From positions 1,054,001 to 1,118,000 of the forward strand of contig NZ_VLLB01000001.1 in the NCBI RefSeq assembly GCF_007830455.1: a stretch of DNA of 64,000 nucleotides. Reading direction: 5' to 3'. The notes under the pieces are model-generated. The model was not told the DNA's origin. It worked only from the letters and a program-made list of their open reading frames with translations, and did no database searches. This document shows, in pieces, positions 15,288 to 24,130 of this stretch (positions are counted from its first letter, which is position 1; each line of letters begins with the position of its first letter). A program made the translations under genes and the position numbers. The DNA is from Pseudoduganella lurida (GTDB taxonomy: Bacteria > Pseudomonadota > Gammaproteobacteria > Burkholderiales > Burkholderiaceae_D).

Positions 15288-18200
15288 TCAGGGCCGCGCC
15301 GAATACAGCGCGTGGTGCGTCAGGATGAACAGCGTGCGCCCGTCCGCGCCGCCGAACAGCAGCTGCAGGGGGCGGGCCGGCACGTCGATGCGCCCCGTCG
15401 GCTGGCCGTCCGCGCCGTAGATGAACACCTGGCCGTTGGCGACGTACAGCTTGCCGTCCGGGCCCACGGCCACGCTTTCGCCGCCCCGGTCGGCCACTTC
15501 GCGCAGGTCCGTCAGCGCGCCGCCCTGGCCCAGCAGGCCGCTCATCGTCACGTTGCGGGAGGCGTTGGTGAACACCACGCGCTCGCCCATCTTGCCGTAG
15601 ACGAAGCCGTGCGTATCGAGCGTGTCGGACCAGCGGTAGCCCAGGTGGTCGAGCGAACCCTGGCGCGTTACGCGGAAGGCAGGCAGCACCAGGCTGCCGT
15701 CGGGCGACACGTACTCGCGCGTCTTCGGCTGCGCCGCGGCGGTCGAGAAGATGTCGGCCAGCGTGGTGAATTCGTAGGTGTCCGGATTGATCTGGTCGCG
15801 GAACTCGCCGTTGGCCCAGAAGTTCACCGGCAGCGCGACTCTGGCCTTCGGCTTCGCGCCCGCCGGCGTCGGCTTGATGACGGAGACCACGGCACCCGGC
15901 ACGCCCGGCTTGAGCGTGTACACGGTGGCTTCCTTGCCGCTCGAGGACAGCACCATCAGGTTGTCGCTGCCGTCGACGGCGAGATTGATGGGGCTGAGCG
16001 GCGCATCGGCCACCGTCTTCAGGCCCTCGCCCTGCAGGTAGCTGTAGATGTGGTGGAAGTGCCGGTCGATGAAGTACAGGCGGCCCTTCGAATCGACGGC
16101 CGCGCCGGCGATGGAATAGAAGCCGTCTTCCAGCTTCTCCACCTTGCCGGCCGGCGGGTTCAGCGCCGCCGTCTGCCTGCCCGTGTAGTCGAACACGGAG
16201 AACATCCGCTCGCGTACCTCCAGGCCGTGGGTCACGTCCTTGATGGCGTTCTCGTACGGGTACTTCGAGGCGCGCAGGTCCGTCGTGCAGCCGTTCTCGT
16301 CGCAGGTGGGGAAGCCGCTCTCGCCGTTCACCGACACGTTGCGGAAGCGGATGCCGGTGGAATTGGTGATCTTTGCCGCGGCCGGTGCCGGCTTGATCGA
16401 GCGCGTCACGCGGTAGGCATGGTAGTTGGCCAGCAGGATGTTCTTCGAGTTGCGGATATCGAAGGACACCGAGTCGGCGCCGTCATGCACTTCCTCTTCC
16501 GTCTGCGGCGCATGGAACTCCCAGTTCTCCACGCCGTCCAGCACCACCTCTTTGCGGATGTGGTGCTCGGCCGAGAGCTCGTACACGCGGCCGCGCGTCT
16601 TCGTGTTGGTCACGTACAGGCCGGCCTGGGCATGGCCGTTCGGCGTCCAGATGCCCGTGAACGTGCCGCCGCCACCATCCGTCACCCAGATGCTGGGGTA
16701 CTGGCGGTCCCACCAGGCGGCCGTGTCGATATGGCCGCCGCCTTGCGTTGCGCTCCCCTTTGCGCCCGCGCCCAGCGCGCCATGGCCCCAGGAATGGATG
16801 CGGATATCGTCGACGAGCGACTTCGCGCCGGCACGCCACAGCAGCGCCACCGCGCGGTTGTTGATTTCACCGGTGGCCAGGCCGATGCCCGTCACGACGG
16901 CATCGCCGCCCCGCGCGCTTTCGATCATGGCCTTCGGCGTGTCGGTGCCCTGGAACAGCGGCGAGCCGTTCGGCAGCACGAGGCGCGTCAGGCCCGGGTG
17001 CAGCCCGACCAGTACCGTGTCCGGCTTCAGGCGCAGCGTGTCGTTGAGGAGATAGGTCCCCAGCGGCAGGTACACCGTGCGGCGGCTGTCGATCGCCTTC
17101 TGCAGCGCCGCCGTGTCGTCGGCCACGCCATCGCCCTTCGCGCCGAAGCTGCGCGCATTGGCCCAGTCGCGCGTGGCCGGCAGCGCGCGCAGGATGCGTT
17201 CGCCGGTCCGCCTGGCGGTGAAGCTGGAGGTCTTGTAGTTGGTGTCGAACGACCCCGGTTCGCCCAGCGCCGTCACCTTCAGGCCGTGATTGAATTCGCC
17301 CACCTGGTAGCTGCCGCCCGCACCCGCCACGTCCTTGCCGCTGTCGCGGAAGTGGGCGAACACGGGCACGTTGCGCGCGCTGACCCGCTCGAAACCGATC
17401 TGGTTGTAGACGCTGCGCTCGTTGCTGATGATGACACCGGCCTTCGACACGTTCTCGAAGTGCACGTCCGCGCCCCACAGCGAATCGCCCCAGCCGCGGC
17501 TCACCTCGATGCCGACGGGCGTGTTGCGGATCTCCGTGTTGCCCAGCGTGAGCGACGCCTCGTTCTCGCGGATGGCCGCATCGCGCTGGCCGTCGAACTG
17601 CGAGTCGAGCAGCGTGAACTGCCATGCCGGCGACGTCTTCTCGGCCAGGATGCCGTAGCGGCCGCCGAAGAAGCGCAGGTTGTAGGCGATATTGCCGACC
17701 TGGTAGATGCCGGTCAGCCCGGAACCCATGCGGAAGTCGATGTGCGACAGGTTCGAATGCTGCGCCGTGTGCATGCGCACCCCGCTGGCGGCAGGATTGC
17801 CCTCGCCCACTTCGAAATCGACGTTCGACAGCGCCGTGTAGAAGGTCGACGAATTGGCGTCGCGCACCGCCTTGCCGGGCTCCGTGCTGAACGGTCGCGC
17901 ATCCGGCACGGGCATCGCCACCCGGCCCACCTTGTAGGTATCGGTGCCCGTGAAGATCACCATGCTGGCCACGCCCTTCTGGTAGCCGGGCGTGTTCGCG
18001 CCCAGCACCAGCACGGGCCGCGTCTTGCCGATGCCGTACACGCGCACGGCCAGCGGCACCAGGATGCTGCGCGTGACCCGGTAGCGGCCGGACGGCAGGA
18101 ACACGATGCCGCCTTCGCCATTGTTGGCGGCGCTGTCGATGGCGCGCTGCAGGGCGTCGCTGTCATCGGCTACGCCATCGCCCGCCCCTTTCACGACGAT

Positions 18201-18326
18201 GGCACGGGCATCTTCCGGCATGGTCTGGTAGGCCGACACGGATGCCGGCGGTGCCGCGTGGGTGATGCCTGCGCCGAGCAGCGCGGCCGAGGCAAGTGCG
18301 AACAGCTTGATGGAACGGTAAGTCAA
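15288..18326 (-). CDS. Tandem pectate-lyase-like helix protein with C-terminal lactonase-like propeller
   Basis: A 1012-residue exported protein (signal peptide to about residue 24). Two pectate-lyase-superfamily (Pfam Pectate_lyase_3) openings are evident: VVKGAGDGVADDSDALQRAID near 45-64 and SFGAKGDGVADDTAALQKAID near 393-413. Tandem right-handed helices of this kind occur in GH55 laminarinases. From about residue 700 the chain changes to a propeller (GAAVDSKGRLYFIDRHFHHI, SVAVGPDGKLYVANG) resembling SMP-30 lactonases. Translation starts at TTG with a strong AAGGAG six bases before. It follows the GntP gene by 30 bases, linking glycan cleavage with uptake of aldonates. Confidence 0.8.
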   Translation of the reverse strand: MTYRSIKLFALASAALLGAGITHAAPPASVSAYQTMPEDARAIVVKGAGDGVADDSDALQRAIDSAANNGEGGIVFLPSGRYRVTRSILVPLAVRVYGIGKTRPVLVLGANTPGYQKGVASMVIFTGTDTYKVGRVAMPVPDARPFSTEPGKAVRDANSSTFYTALSNVDFEVGEGNPAASGVRMHTAQHSNLSHIDFRMGSGLTGIYQVGNIAYNLRFFGGRYGILAEKTSPAWQFTLLDSQFDGQRDAAIRENEASLTLGNTEIRNTPVGIEVSRGWGDSLWGADVHFENVSKAGVIISNERSVYNQIGFERVSARNVPVFAHFRDSGKDVAGAGGSYQVGEFNHGLKVTALGEPGSFDTNYKTSSFTARRTGERILRALPATRDWANARSFGAKGDGVADDTAALQKAIDSRRTVYLPLGTYLLNDTLRLKPDTVLVGLHPGLTRLVLPNGSPLFQGTDTPKAMIESARGGDAVVTGIGLATGEINNRAVALLWRAGAKSLVDDIRIHSWGHGALGAGAKGSATQGGGHIDTAAWWDRQYPSIWVTDGGGGTFTGIWTPNGHAQAGLYVTNTKTRGRVYELSAEHHIRKEVVLDGVENWEFHAPQTEEEVHDGADSVSFDIRNSKNILLANYHAYRVTRSIKPAPAAAKITNSTGIRFRNVSVNGESGFPTCDENGCTTDLRASKYPYENAIKDVTHGLEVRERMFSVFDYTGRQTAALNPPAGKVEKLEDGFYSIAGAAVDSKGRLYFIDRHFHHIYSYLQGEGLKTVADAPLSPINLAVDGSDNLMVLSSSGKEATVYTLKPGVPGAVVSVIKPTPAGAKPKARVALPVNFWANGEFRDQINPDTYEFTTLADIFSTAAAQPKTREYVSPDGSLVLPAFRVTRQGSLDHLGYRWSDTLDTHGFVYGKMGERVVFTNASRNVTMSGLLGQGGALTDLREVADRGGESVAVGPDGKLYVANGQVFIYGADGQPTGRIDVPARPLQLLFGGADGRTLFILTHHALYSARP

Positions 18327-18356
18327 TGGTGTCTCCTTGAATTTTTATGGATGCAT

Positions 18357-19667
18357 CTACTTGATGAACAGCGACAGCAGCAGCACGAACAGGATGCCGA
18401 ACGAGCCCACCAGCGTTTCCATCAGCGACCAGGAACGGAAGGTGTCCTTCAGCGTCAGGCCGAAGTATTCCTTGAACATCCAGAAGCCGGAGTCGTTCAC
18501 GTGGCTGAACATCAGGCTGCCGGCACCGACGGCCAGCACCATCAGGTTCGGATCGACGCCCGAGGTTTCCGCCAGCGGCCCCACCACGCCGGCCGCCGTC
18601 ACGCCGGCCACCGTCGCCGAGCCGAGGCAGACGCGGATCAGCGTGGCCACGGCCCAGCCCAGCACCAGCGGATGCACGGGCAGGTGCGCCAGCTGCGCCC
18701 CCAGTTCGGCGCTCACGCCTGACACGGTGAGCACCTGTTTCAGCCCGCCGGCGCCGGCGATGATCAGCAGGATCGGGGCGATCTCGCGCAGCGCTTCCTG
18801 CGCCGAACCCATCACCTGCGGCAGCGACTGGCCGCGGCTGGTGCCCAGCAGGACGATGGCCACGCCGTACGACAGCAGCATCACCACCAGCGGGCTGGAA
18901 AGGAAGGCCAGCGGCTTGGCCAGCTCGGGCCGCACCAGCGTGATGGCGGTGAGCGCGCCCAGCAGCACGACCGGCAGCAGCGCCGTGAAGAAGCTGGCGA
19001 AGGTGCCCGGCAGCTCGTGGTCCGGCTTCGGTTCGCTGCGGAAGATCGCCGCCGGTTCGGCACGGATGTTCTTCAGCGTCATCGAGAAGATCGGTCCCGC
19101 GATGATCAGCGTGGGGATCGCCACGATCAGGCCGTACAGCAGCGTCTTGCCCAGGTCCGCATGCACGGCCGCCACCAGCGCCACCGGCGACGGATGCGGC
19201 GGCAGGAAGCCGTGCGCGATCGACAGCCCCGCCAGCAGCGGCATGCCGAGTGCCACCGCCGGCCGGCCCGACTGGTAGACCAGCGAAAAGATCAGCGGGA
19301 TCATCAGCACGAAGCCCACGTTGTAGTACAGCGGCAGGCCGACGACGAAGCCGGTGACGGTCATCGCGATGGGCATGCGGCCGGGCCCCAGCCTGTCGAT
19401 CAGGCTGATGGCGATGCGCCGCGCGGCGCCGCTGTCGGCAATCAGCTTGCCGAAGACGGCGCCCAGGCAGATGACGACCACCAGCGATCCGAGCAGGTCG
19501 CCGATGCCCTTCTCGATGGCGCCCGGGATCTGCGCCAGCGGCATGCCCAGCATCAGCGCGGCGACCAGCGCGGCCACCACGAAGGCCAGCAGGGGCGAGA
19601 CCTTGCCCCAGGCGATCAGGGTGGTGAGCAGGCCGACGGCGAGCAGTACGGAAAACAGGTTCCACAC
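18357..19667 (-). CDS. GntP-family gluconate:H+ symporter
   Basis: A 436-residue transporter with 12 or more hydrophobic segments and GntP family hallmarks: GLPLYYNVGFVLMIPLIF in the middle and the near-C-terminal SHVNDSGFWMFKEYF. It moves gluconate or related aldonates/uronates across the inner membrane with protons. Translation starts at GTG 19667, eight bases after AGGGGG; the TonB receptor stop lies 12 bases upstream. Together with the secreted lactonase-like protein downstream it suggests that a sugar lactone is opened outside the cytoplasm and the acid is taken up. Confidence 0.93.
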   Translation of the reverse strand: MWNLFSVLLAVGLLTTLIAWGKVSPLLAFVVAALVAALMLGMPLAQIPGAIEKGIGDLLGSLVVVICLGAVFGKLIADSGAARRIAISLIDRLGPGRMPIAMTVTGFVVGLPLYYNVGFVLMIPLIFSLVYQSGRPAVALGMPLLAGLSIAHGFLPPHPSPVALVAAVHADLGKTLLYGLIVAIPTLIIAGPIFSMTLKNIRAEPAAIFRSEPKPDHELPGTFASFFTALLPVVLLGALTAITLVRPELAKPLAFLSSPLVVMLLSYGVAIVLLGTSRGQSLPQVMGSAQEALREIAPILLIIAGAGGLKQVLTVSGVSAELGAQLAHLPVHPLVLGWAVATLIRVCLGSATVAGVTAAGVVGPLAETSGVDPNLMVLAVGAGSLMFSHVNDSGFWMFKEYFGLTLKDTFRSWSLMETLVGSFGILFVLLLSLFIK

Positions 19668-19679
19668 GAAGCGCGCCCC

Positions 19680-22600
19680 CTAGAACGACACGCGCACGCC
19701 GGCGCGGTAGGTGCGGCCTACCGCGTCGTAGATCGCCGGGTTCAGCGCCAGGCTCAGGTTCGTTTGCGGGACCAGCACGGGATCGCGGTCGGCCAGGTTG
19801 TCGATCTTGAAGTAGCCCGTGACCCCTTTCGCGAAGTTGTAGCTGCCGCCCAGGTCGATGTACACGGCACCCGGCATGTGGTTGTCGTAGATGGTCGGAT
19901 GGGCCGCCGTCGGCAGCGGGCAGCCGCTGCGGCACTCGATGTATTCGTTGTTGAATACGCCGGCGCTGATCCAGCGCTCCGTCAGGGTGAGGTTCGCATT
20001 GCCCGCATCCCAGGACTGCGACACCAGTGCCTTCCATTTCGGCGTGGCGCCCGTCATGTTGCCCGCGCCCTCGCTCGGCGTGGTGCCCGGCACGCCGGGA
20101 TCGGAGATCGAGTGGATGGTGCGCGAGGCCAGGCCGCGCAGGGTCACGCTGCCCGGCAGGCCGTAGTCGCCCAGGTTCCACCGATACGCCGTCTCGAAAT
20201 CGACGCCGCGCGTGTGCAGCGAGGCGAAATTGAAGCTCTGGGCCAGCACGTAGTTGGTGCCGGCCGGCCCGTTGATCGACACGGCCGAGCAGACCTGCTG
20301 GTTGCCGGCGTAGCACAGGTCGACCTCCTGCTGCGGGCCCAGCGAATTGATCACGTTCTGCACCTTGATGTCGTAGTAGTCGACCGAGAAGTTGAAGTTG
20401 CGCGCCCAGCTCGGCTGGCTCAGCACGATGCCGAACGAGTTGTTGCGCGCCTCTTCCGGCTTGAGGTCCGGATTGCCGACATTGCGCTGCTGGATCTGGA
20501 TCGACGTGCCCTGCTGGTTGTTGACGGCCTGGTTGGTGACCGTCATCGCCGCGAACAGCTCGGAGAGGTTCGGCGCGCGCACGTCCATCGAACTCACGGC
20601 GCGCAGGCGCAGCCCGTCGACCGGCGTCTTCCAGGTGGCGCCCAGCTTCCAGGCGCGCGCCTTGCCGGCGGTGCTGTATTTCTCCTCGCGGTCGGCGATG
20701 TTCAGGTTCGCCTCGCCCCAGGTATCGGACTTCAGGAACGGGATGTTGAGCTCCACGTACGCCTCGCGCACATTGAAGGTGCCCTTGCCGTTGTGGTAGT
20801 TCCCCGCGAACCAGTTGTCGCCGGTCGTGGACAGCGTGGGATCCTGCGGATACAGGTCGCTGTAGGGCGACTCGTAGGCCAGGCCGGCGCCGTATGGATC
20901 GCCGTGCACGGCATATTTCTCGCGGCGGTACTCGGCACCGAGCGCCATCGAGATCGGACCCGCCCAGCCCTGCGCGAGCTCGCCGTTGAAGTTGGCGCTC
21001 GCCACGTCCTGGTTCGACTTGGTGTACTGCATCGGGCCATTGGCTGGTGCGATATAGCTCCAGCCGGCCGGGTTGATCGGCACGTCGCCGAAGATGTTGA
21101 TCGGCTGGCAGCCGGCCGCGCGGGCCGCCGCGCTGCGGCACACGGCCTGCCCCGTGGCGGGGTCGCGCACGGCGTCGATGGCGAAGTTGTAGCGCGGGTT
21201 CAGCGTGATGTCGCGCACGTGGATCACGGTGGTGTTCTCGCCGTGCGTGGCGTAGGCGTCGTACGACCAGTCCTTGCCGAAGACCTGGAACTTGCCGTCC
21301 GCGCCGACCACGAAGCGGCGCTGCGTGCGGGTCGGATGGACGTTGATATTGGCGGGGAATTCGCCGTTCGAGGTACCGACCGACATGATGCCCGTCGGGT
21401 AGCCGGCCAGGCAGCCGGCCGCCACGGAAGCGGGCAAGAAAACGTTGTCACAGCGGATCGACAGATTGCCCTGCTTGGCCGCGCCGGGGTTCGGCGAGAA
21501 CACCGACTTCACCTGCGCGTAGTTGGCCGTGACGTAGATCTCGTTGTCGGGATTCAGGTCCCATGAAATGCGCGTGTACGCCACCTGGCGCTTGAAGTTC
21601 ATCGACAGGTTGGTGCCGGCGCCCACGCTGCCCGACCGGTCGCCGCCGATGCAGAAGTTGCCGACGCAATCGGTACCGTACTGGAAGGCGTACGGCGTGC
21701 CGCCCGGACCGAAGGCCGTGCCGCGCAGCGGGCCGTTGGTGATCAGGCCGTACTTGGCGTACTGGATGTGCTGGGCGTTGACGATGCTCTTGTAGCGGGG
21801 TGCGCCGGCCGCCTGCATCTCGCGCGTCGACTCCTGCAATGCCGGATTGTGATACCAGTCGCGCCCGTTCGCCGCCGAATCGCCGAAGCCGGGCGACTCG
21901 ATGCCGTTCTGCTTGGTGAACTCGCCGCTGACCGCCACATGCAGGCGGTCGTCCAGGAAGCCCTTGCCCCATGCGGCCTGCAGCGTGCCGCTCTTGTCGT
22001 CGTCGTATTTGGTGATGCCGCCGGCGACGTTGGCCTTGAAGCCCGTGAATTTCTTGTCCGTGATGAAGTTGACGACGCCGCCCACCGCATCCGAACCATA
22101 CGACGCCGAGGCGCCGCCGGTGACCACGTCGACGCGCTTGACCAGCAGTTGCGGGAACTGGCTGACGTCCGTGACACCCGTGACGTTGGCGCCCACCACG
22201 CGCTGGCCATCGAGCAGCGTGAGCGTGCGGATCGTGCCCAGGCCGCGCAGCGACAGCGACGACAGGCCCTGGATGCCGCTGGAGGTGCTGTAGGTATTGG
22301 TGGTGCGGCCCGTGCTGCCCTGCAGCGCCGGCAGCTCCACGAGCGACTCGAACATGTTCGGCTTGGCCGCCTTTTCGAAGTCGACGGCCGACAGGCTGGT
22401 GGTCGGCGTGGGCTGCGTGAAGCCGCGCGCGGCGATGCGCGAACCGGAGACGACGACGGTGGCCGAAGCCGGCGCGTTCGCGGCGGGCATCGGTGGGACC
22501 TGGGCGGCGGCGGCGGCGTCCTTCGCGTCCAGCGGCTTGACTTCGTCGGGCCTGACTGCGTCGGGCTGCACCGCGGCCGATGGGCTGGCAGCCGTGTTGG

Positions 22601-22742
22601 TAGCTGAGTTGACAACCGGGCTGGCAAGCGGGTTGCCAACTGAGTCGGCAGGCGCTTGCTGGGCGTGGCCGGGCAGCGCGATGATGCTGCAGGCACTGGC
22701 GACGGCAAGGTGGATCAGGGAACGTTGGAAAGGCGTATGCAT
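19680..22742 (-). CDS. TonB-dependent receptor of the glycan locus
   Basis: About 1020 residues from ATG 22742, which has CGGAGACTTC before it. A signal peptide ends at GHAQ (residue 28). An unusual 65-residue Pro/Ala/Asp-rich segment follows before the TonB box (TVVVSGSRIAARGF). The plug carries VKRVDVVTGGASASYGSDAVGG and the barrel ends YRAGVRVSF. This plug style (RVDVVTGGASATYG) is typical of oligosaccharide-importing receptors in carbohydrate utilisation loci. Upstream codons in the same frame are dismissed since they precede the signal peptide. Gene order with GH3, esterase, permease and lyase supports glycan import. Confidence 0.93.
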   Translation of the reverse strand: MHTPFQRSLIHLAVASACSIIALPGHAQQAPADSVGNPLASPVVNSATNTAASPSAAVQPDAVRPDEVKPLDAKDAAAAAQVPPMPAANAPASATVVVSGSRIAARGFTQPTPTTSLSAVDFEKAAKPNMFESLVELPALQGSTGRTTNTYSTSSGIQGLSSLSLRGLGTIRTLTLLDGQRVVGANVTGVTDVSQFPQLLVKRVDVVTGGASASYGSDAVGGVVNFITDKKFTGFKANVAGGITKYDDDKSGTLQAAWGKGFLDDRLHVAVSGEFTKQNGIESPGFGDSAANGRDWYHNPALQESTREMQAAGAPRYKSIVNAQHIQYAKYGLITNGPLRGTAFGPGGTPYAFQYGTDCVGNFCIGGDRSGSVGAGTNLSMNFKRQVAYTRISWDLNPDNEIYVTANYAQVKSVFSPNPGAAKQGNLSIRCDNVFLPASVAAGCLAGYPTGIMSVGTSNGEFPANINVHPTRTQRRFVVGADGKFQVFGKDWSYDAYATHGENTTVIHVRDITLNPRYNFAIDAVRDPATGQAVCRSAAARAAGCQPINIFGDVPINPAGWSYIAPANGPMQYTKSNQDVASANFNGELAQGWAGPISMALGAEYRREKYAVHGDPYGAGLAYESPYSDLYPQDPTLSTTGDNWFAGNYHNGKGTFNVREAYVELNIPFLKSDTWGEANLNIADREEKYSTAGKARAWKLGATWKTPVDGLRLRAVSSMDVRAPNLSELFAAMTVTNQAVNNQQGTSIQIQQRNVGNPDLKPEEARNNSFGIVLSQPSWARNFNFSVDYYDIKVQNVINSLGPQQEVDLCYAGNQQVCSAVSINGPAGTNYVLAQSFNFASLHTRGVDFETAYRWNLGDYGLPGSVTLRGLASRTIHSISDPGVPGTTPSEGAGNMTGATPKWKALVSQSWDAGNANLTLTERWISAGVFNNEYIECRSGCPLPTAAHPTIYDNHMPGAVYIDLGGSYNFAKGVTGYFKIDNLADRDPVLVPQTNLSLALNPAIYDAVGRTYRAGVRVSF

Positions 22743-23136
22743 GAAGTCTCCGTTTGTAGTGGCGTGACCGTCTGGTGCGGGTGCCGGTCTATCGGTGCTT
22801 GCAAATGCTGCGTTCCTGCAGCCTCCGTGCAGGATGGGTGCGATCGCCTTGTTTAGCGCAATCATTTTCTGGACGCAGTGTCGCCAGGACTTTGCGCTGG
22901 CGCGATCTCCCTGTTAATGCAGAGCAGCTGGCAATTTGCTAGCACGCTGCGGGACACTGCACACCAAGAGTAGCCCCAATGATGTGTCCGGATCAATCAT
23001 TTTTTATGCATTGTCGATGTTAACCGCACATTTTTTGTTAGCGCAAAACATACACTTCCGCAGGGGCTCCGTGACGGCGAACGGCGCCTGGCGACCGGAG
23101 TCGCGAGGCGCCATCGACCCTCGAAAAGGGCGTGGA
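22743..23136. other. Intergenic regulatory region upstream of the TonB receptor
   Basis: 394 bases without a gene, between the esterase stop and the TonB receptor start, all transcribed leftward. The AT-rich part at 22995-23052 is the likely promoter. On the minus strand TTGCGC, 18 bases, then TAACAT could be -35 and -10. The segment TGTTAGCGCAAAACA (23036-23050) resembles a half of LacI-family operators with a central GCGC. Confidence 0.5.
23036..23050. promoter_or_regulatory. LacI-family operator-like site
   Basis: TGTTAGCGCAAAACA has one good half (TGTTAGCG) and a degenerate other half of the palindrome TGTTAGCGCTAACA used by LacI-type regulators of sugar genes in other proteobacteria. 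It overlaps the putative -35 of the TonB receptor promoter. Weak on its own. Confidence 0.35.
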
Positions 23137-24108
23137 CTAGGAGCGCTGGCGCGGCTTCAGGTAGCCGTGCATGTCGAGCCAGCGGGTGTAGCTGTCGAAC
23201 CAGCCCGTGCTGGTGGTGGTCTTCGGGTACATGCCGAAGCCGTGGCCGCCCTGCTCGAACAGGTGGAACTCGACGGGCCGCCTGGCGGCCTTCCAGCTGT
23301 CGATCAGGCCATAGCCGGCGTTGGCGAAGAAGGGATCGTCCGCGGCCAGCGCGATGAACAGCGGCGGCGCGCCGTCGGGCACCTTCACGGCCGTCAGCGG
23401 CCCGTAGATATTGGCGATGAAGGCCGGCCTGGCATCGCCGCCATACAGTGCCGTGGACATCGTGAGCATCGCGCCGGCCGAGAAGCCGATCATGCCGATG
23501 CGGTCGGGATCCACGCGCCAGGCGGCGGCGCGCGAACGCACCAGCGCAAAGGCGGCGCGCGCATCGGCGATCTGCGGCGCGTAGGTCGTGGCCGGATCCT
23601 GCGGCGCCGGCGGCCGCTGCGCCGTGGCCGAGAACATCTCCTTCATCGATCTGTCGAAGGCCGCCATGTCCTGCGGCGTCTGGTTCAGCCGGTACTTCAG
23701 CACGAAGGCCGCCACGCCCTTCGCCGCCAGCGCGCGGGCCACGTCCCAGCCCTCGTTCTGCATCGACAGCGTGCGGAAGCCGCCGCCCGGCGCCACGATC
23801 ACGGCGGCACCCGTGGCCCGCGCGGCGTCCGGCAGGAACGGCGTGAGCGTGGCGACGGTAACGTTGCGGGTGAAAATGCTGTTGTACTGGCGGTGCCACG
23901 CTTCCGGTGCGGTGGCGCCGGGCAGCGCACCCGTGTCCAGCACGATCGCATCGGGCTGCGCCGGTGCTGCGATCGGTTCCATCCTGTCGTTCTGGGCAAA
24001 GGCCGGGAAGGCCACGGCGCACGCGGCGGCCAGCGCGCCGATGGCCATCTTCCGGGTCAGTCGGCCGGCCAGAAGCCGGGTCAGGTTCATGTGCTTGTTG
24101 TTGTTCAT
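23137..24108 (-). CDS. Exported alpha/beta-hydrolase, probable carbohydrate esterase
   Basis: A 323-residue exported hydrolase (signal peptide to about residue 39, AFAQ). The nucleophile elbow is GFSAG with Ser210; an oxyanion-hole HGGG-like stretch reads APGGGF at 106-111. The acid is probably in ALAADDPFF and the histidine in GGHGFGMYP. The fold class and size match xylan/acetyl esterases of the BD-FAE or Axe type. Its ATG follows ACAGGAGACCTC and it lies 22 bases after the GH3 gene, so the pair probably removes acetyl or feruloyl groups and then terminal sugars from imported oligosaccharides. Confidence 0.85.
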   Translation of the reverse strand: MNNNKHMNLTRLLAGRLTRKMAIGALAAACAVAFPAFAQNDRMEPIAAPAQPDAIVLDTGALPGATAPEAWHRQYNSIFTRNVTVATLTPFLPDAARATGAAVIVAPGGGFRTLSMQNEGWDVARALAAKGVAAFVLKYRLNQTPQDMAAFDRSMKEMFSATAQRPPAPQDPATTYAPQIADARAAFALVRSRAAAWRVDPDRIGMIGFSAGAMLTMSTALYGGDARPAFIANIYGPLTAVKVPDGAPPLFIALAADDPFFANAGYGLIDSWKAARRPVEFHLFEQGGHGFGMYPKTTTSTGWFDSYTRWLDMHGYLKPRQRS

Positions 24109-24130
24109 GAGGTCTCCTGTGTGGATGCGG

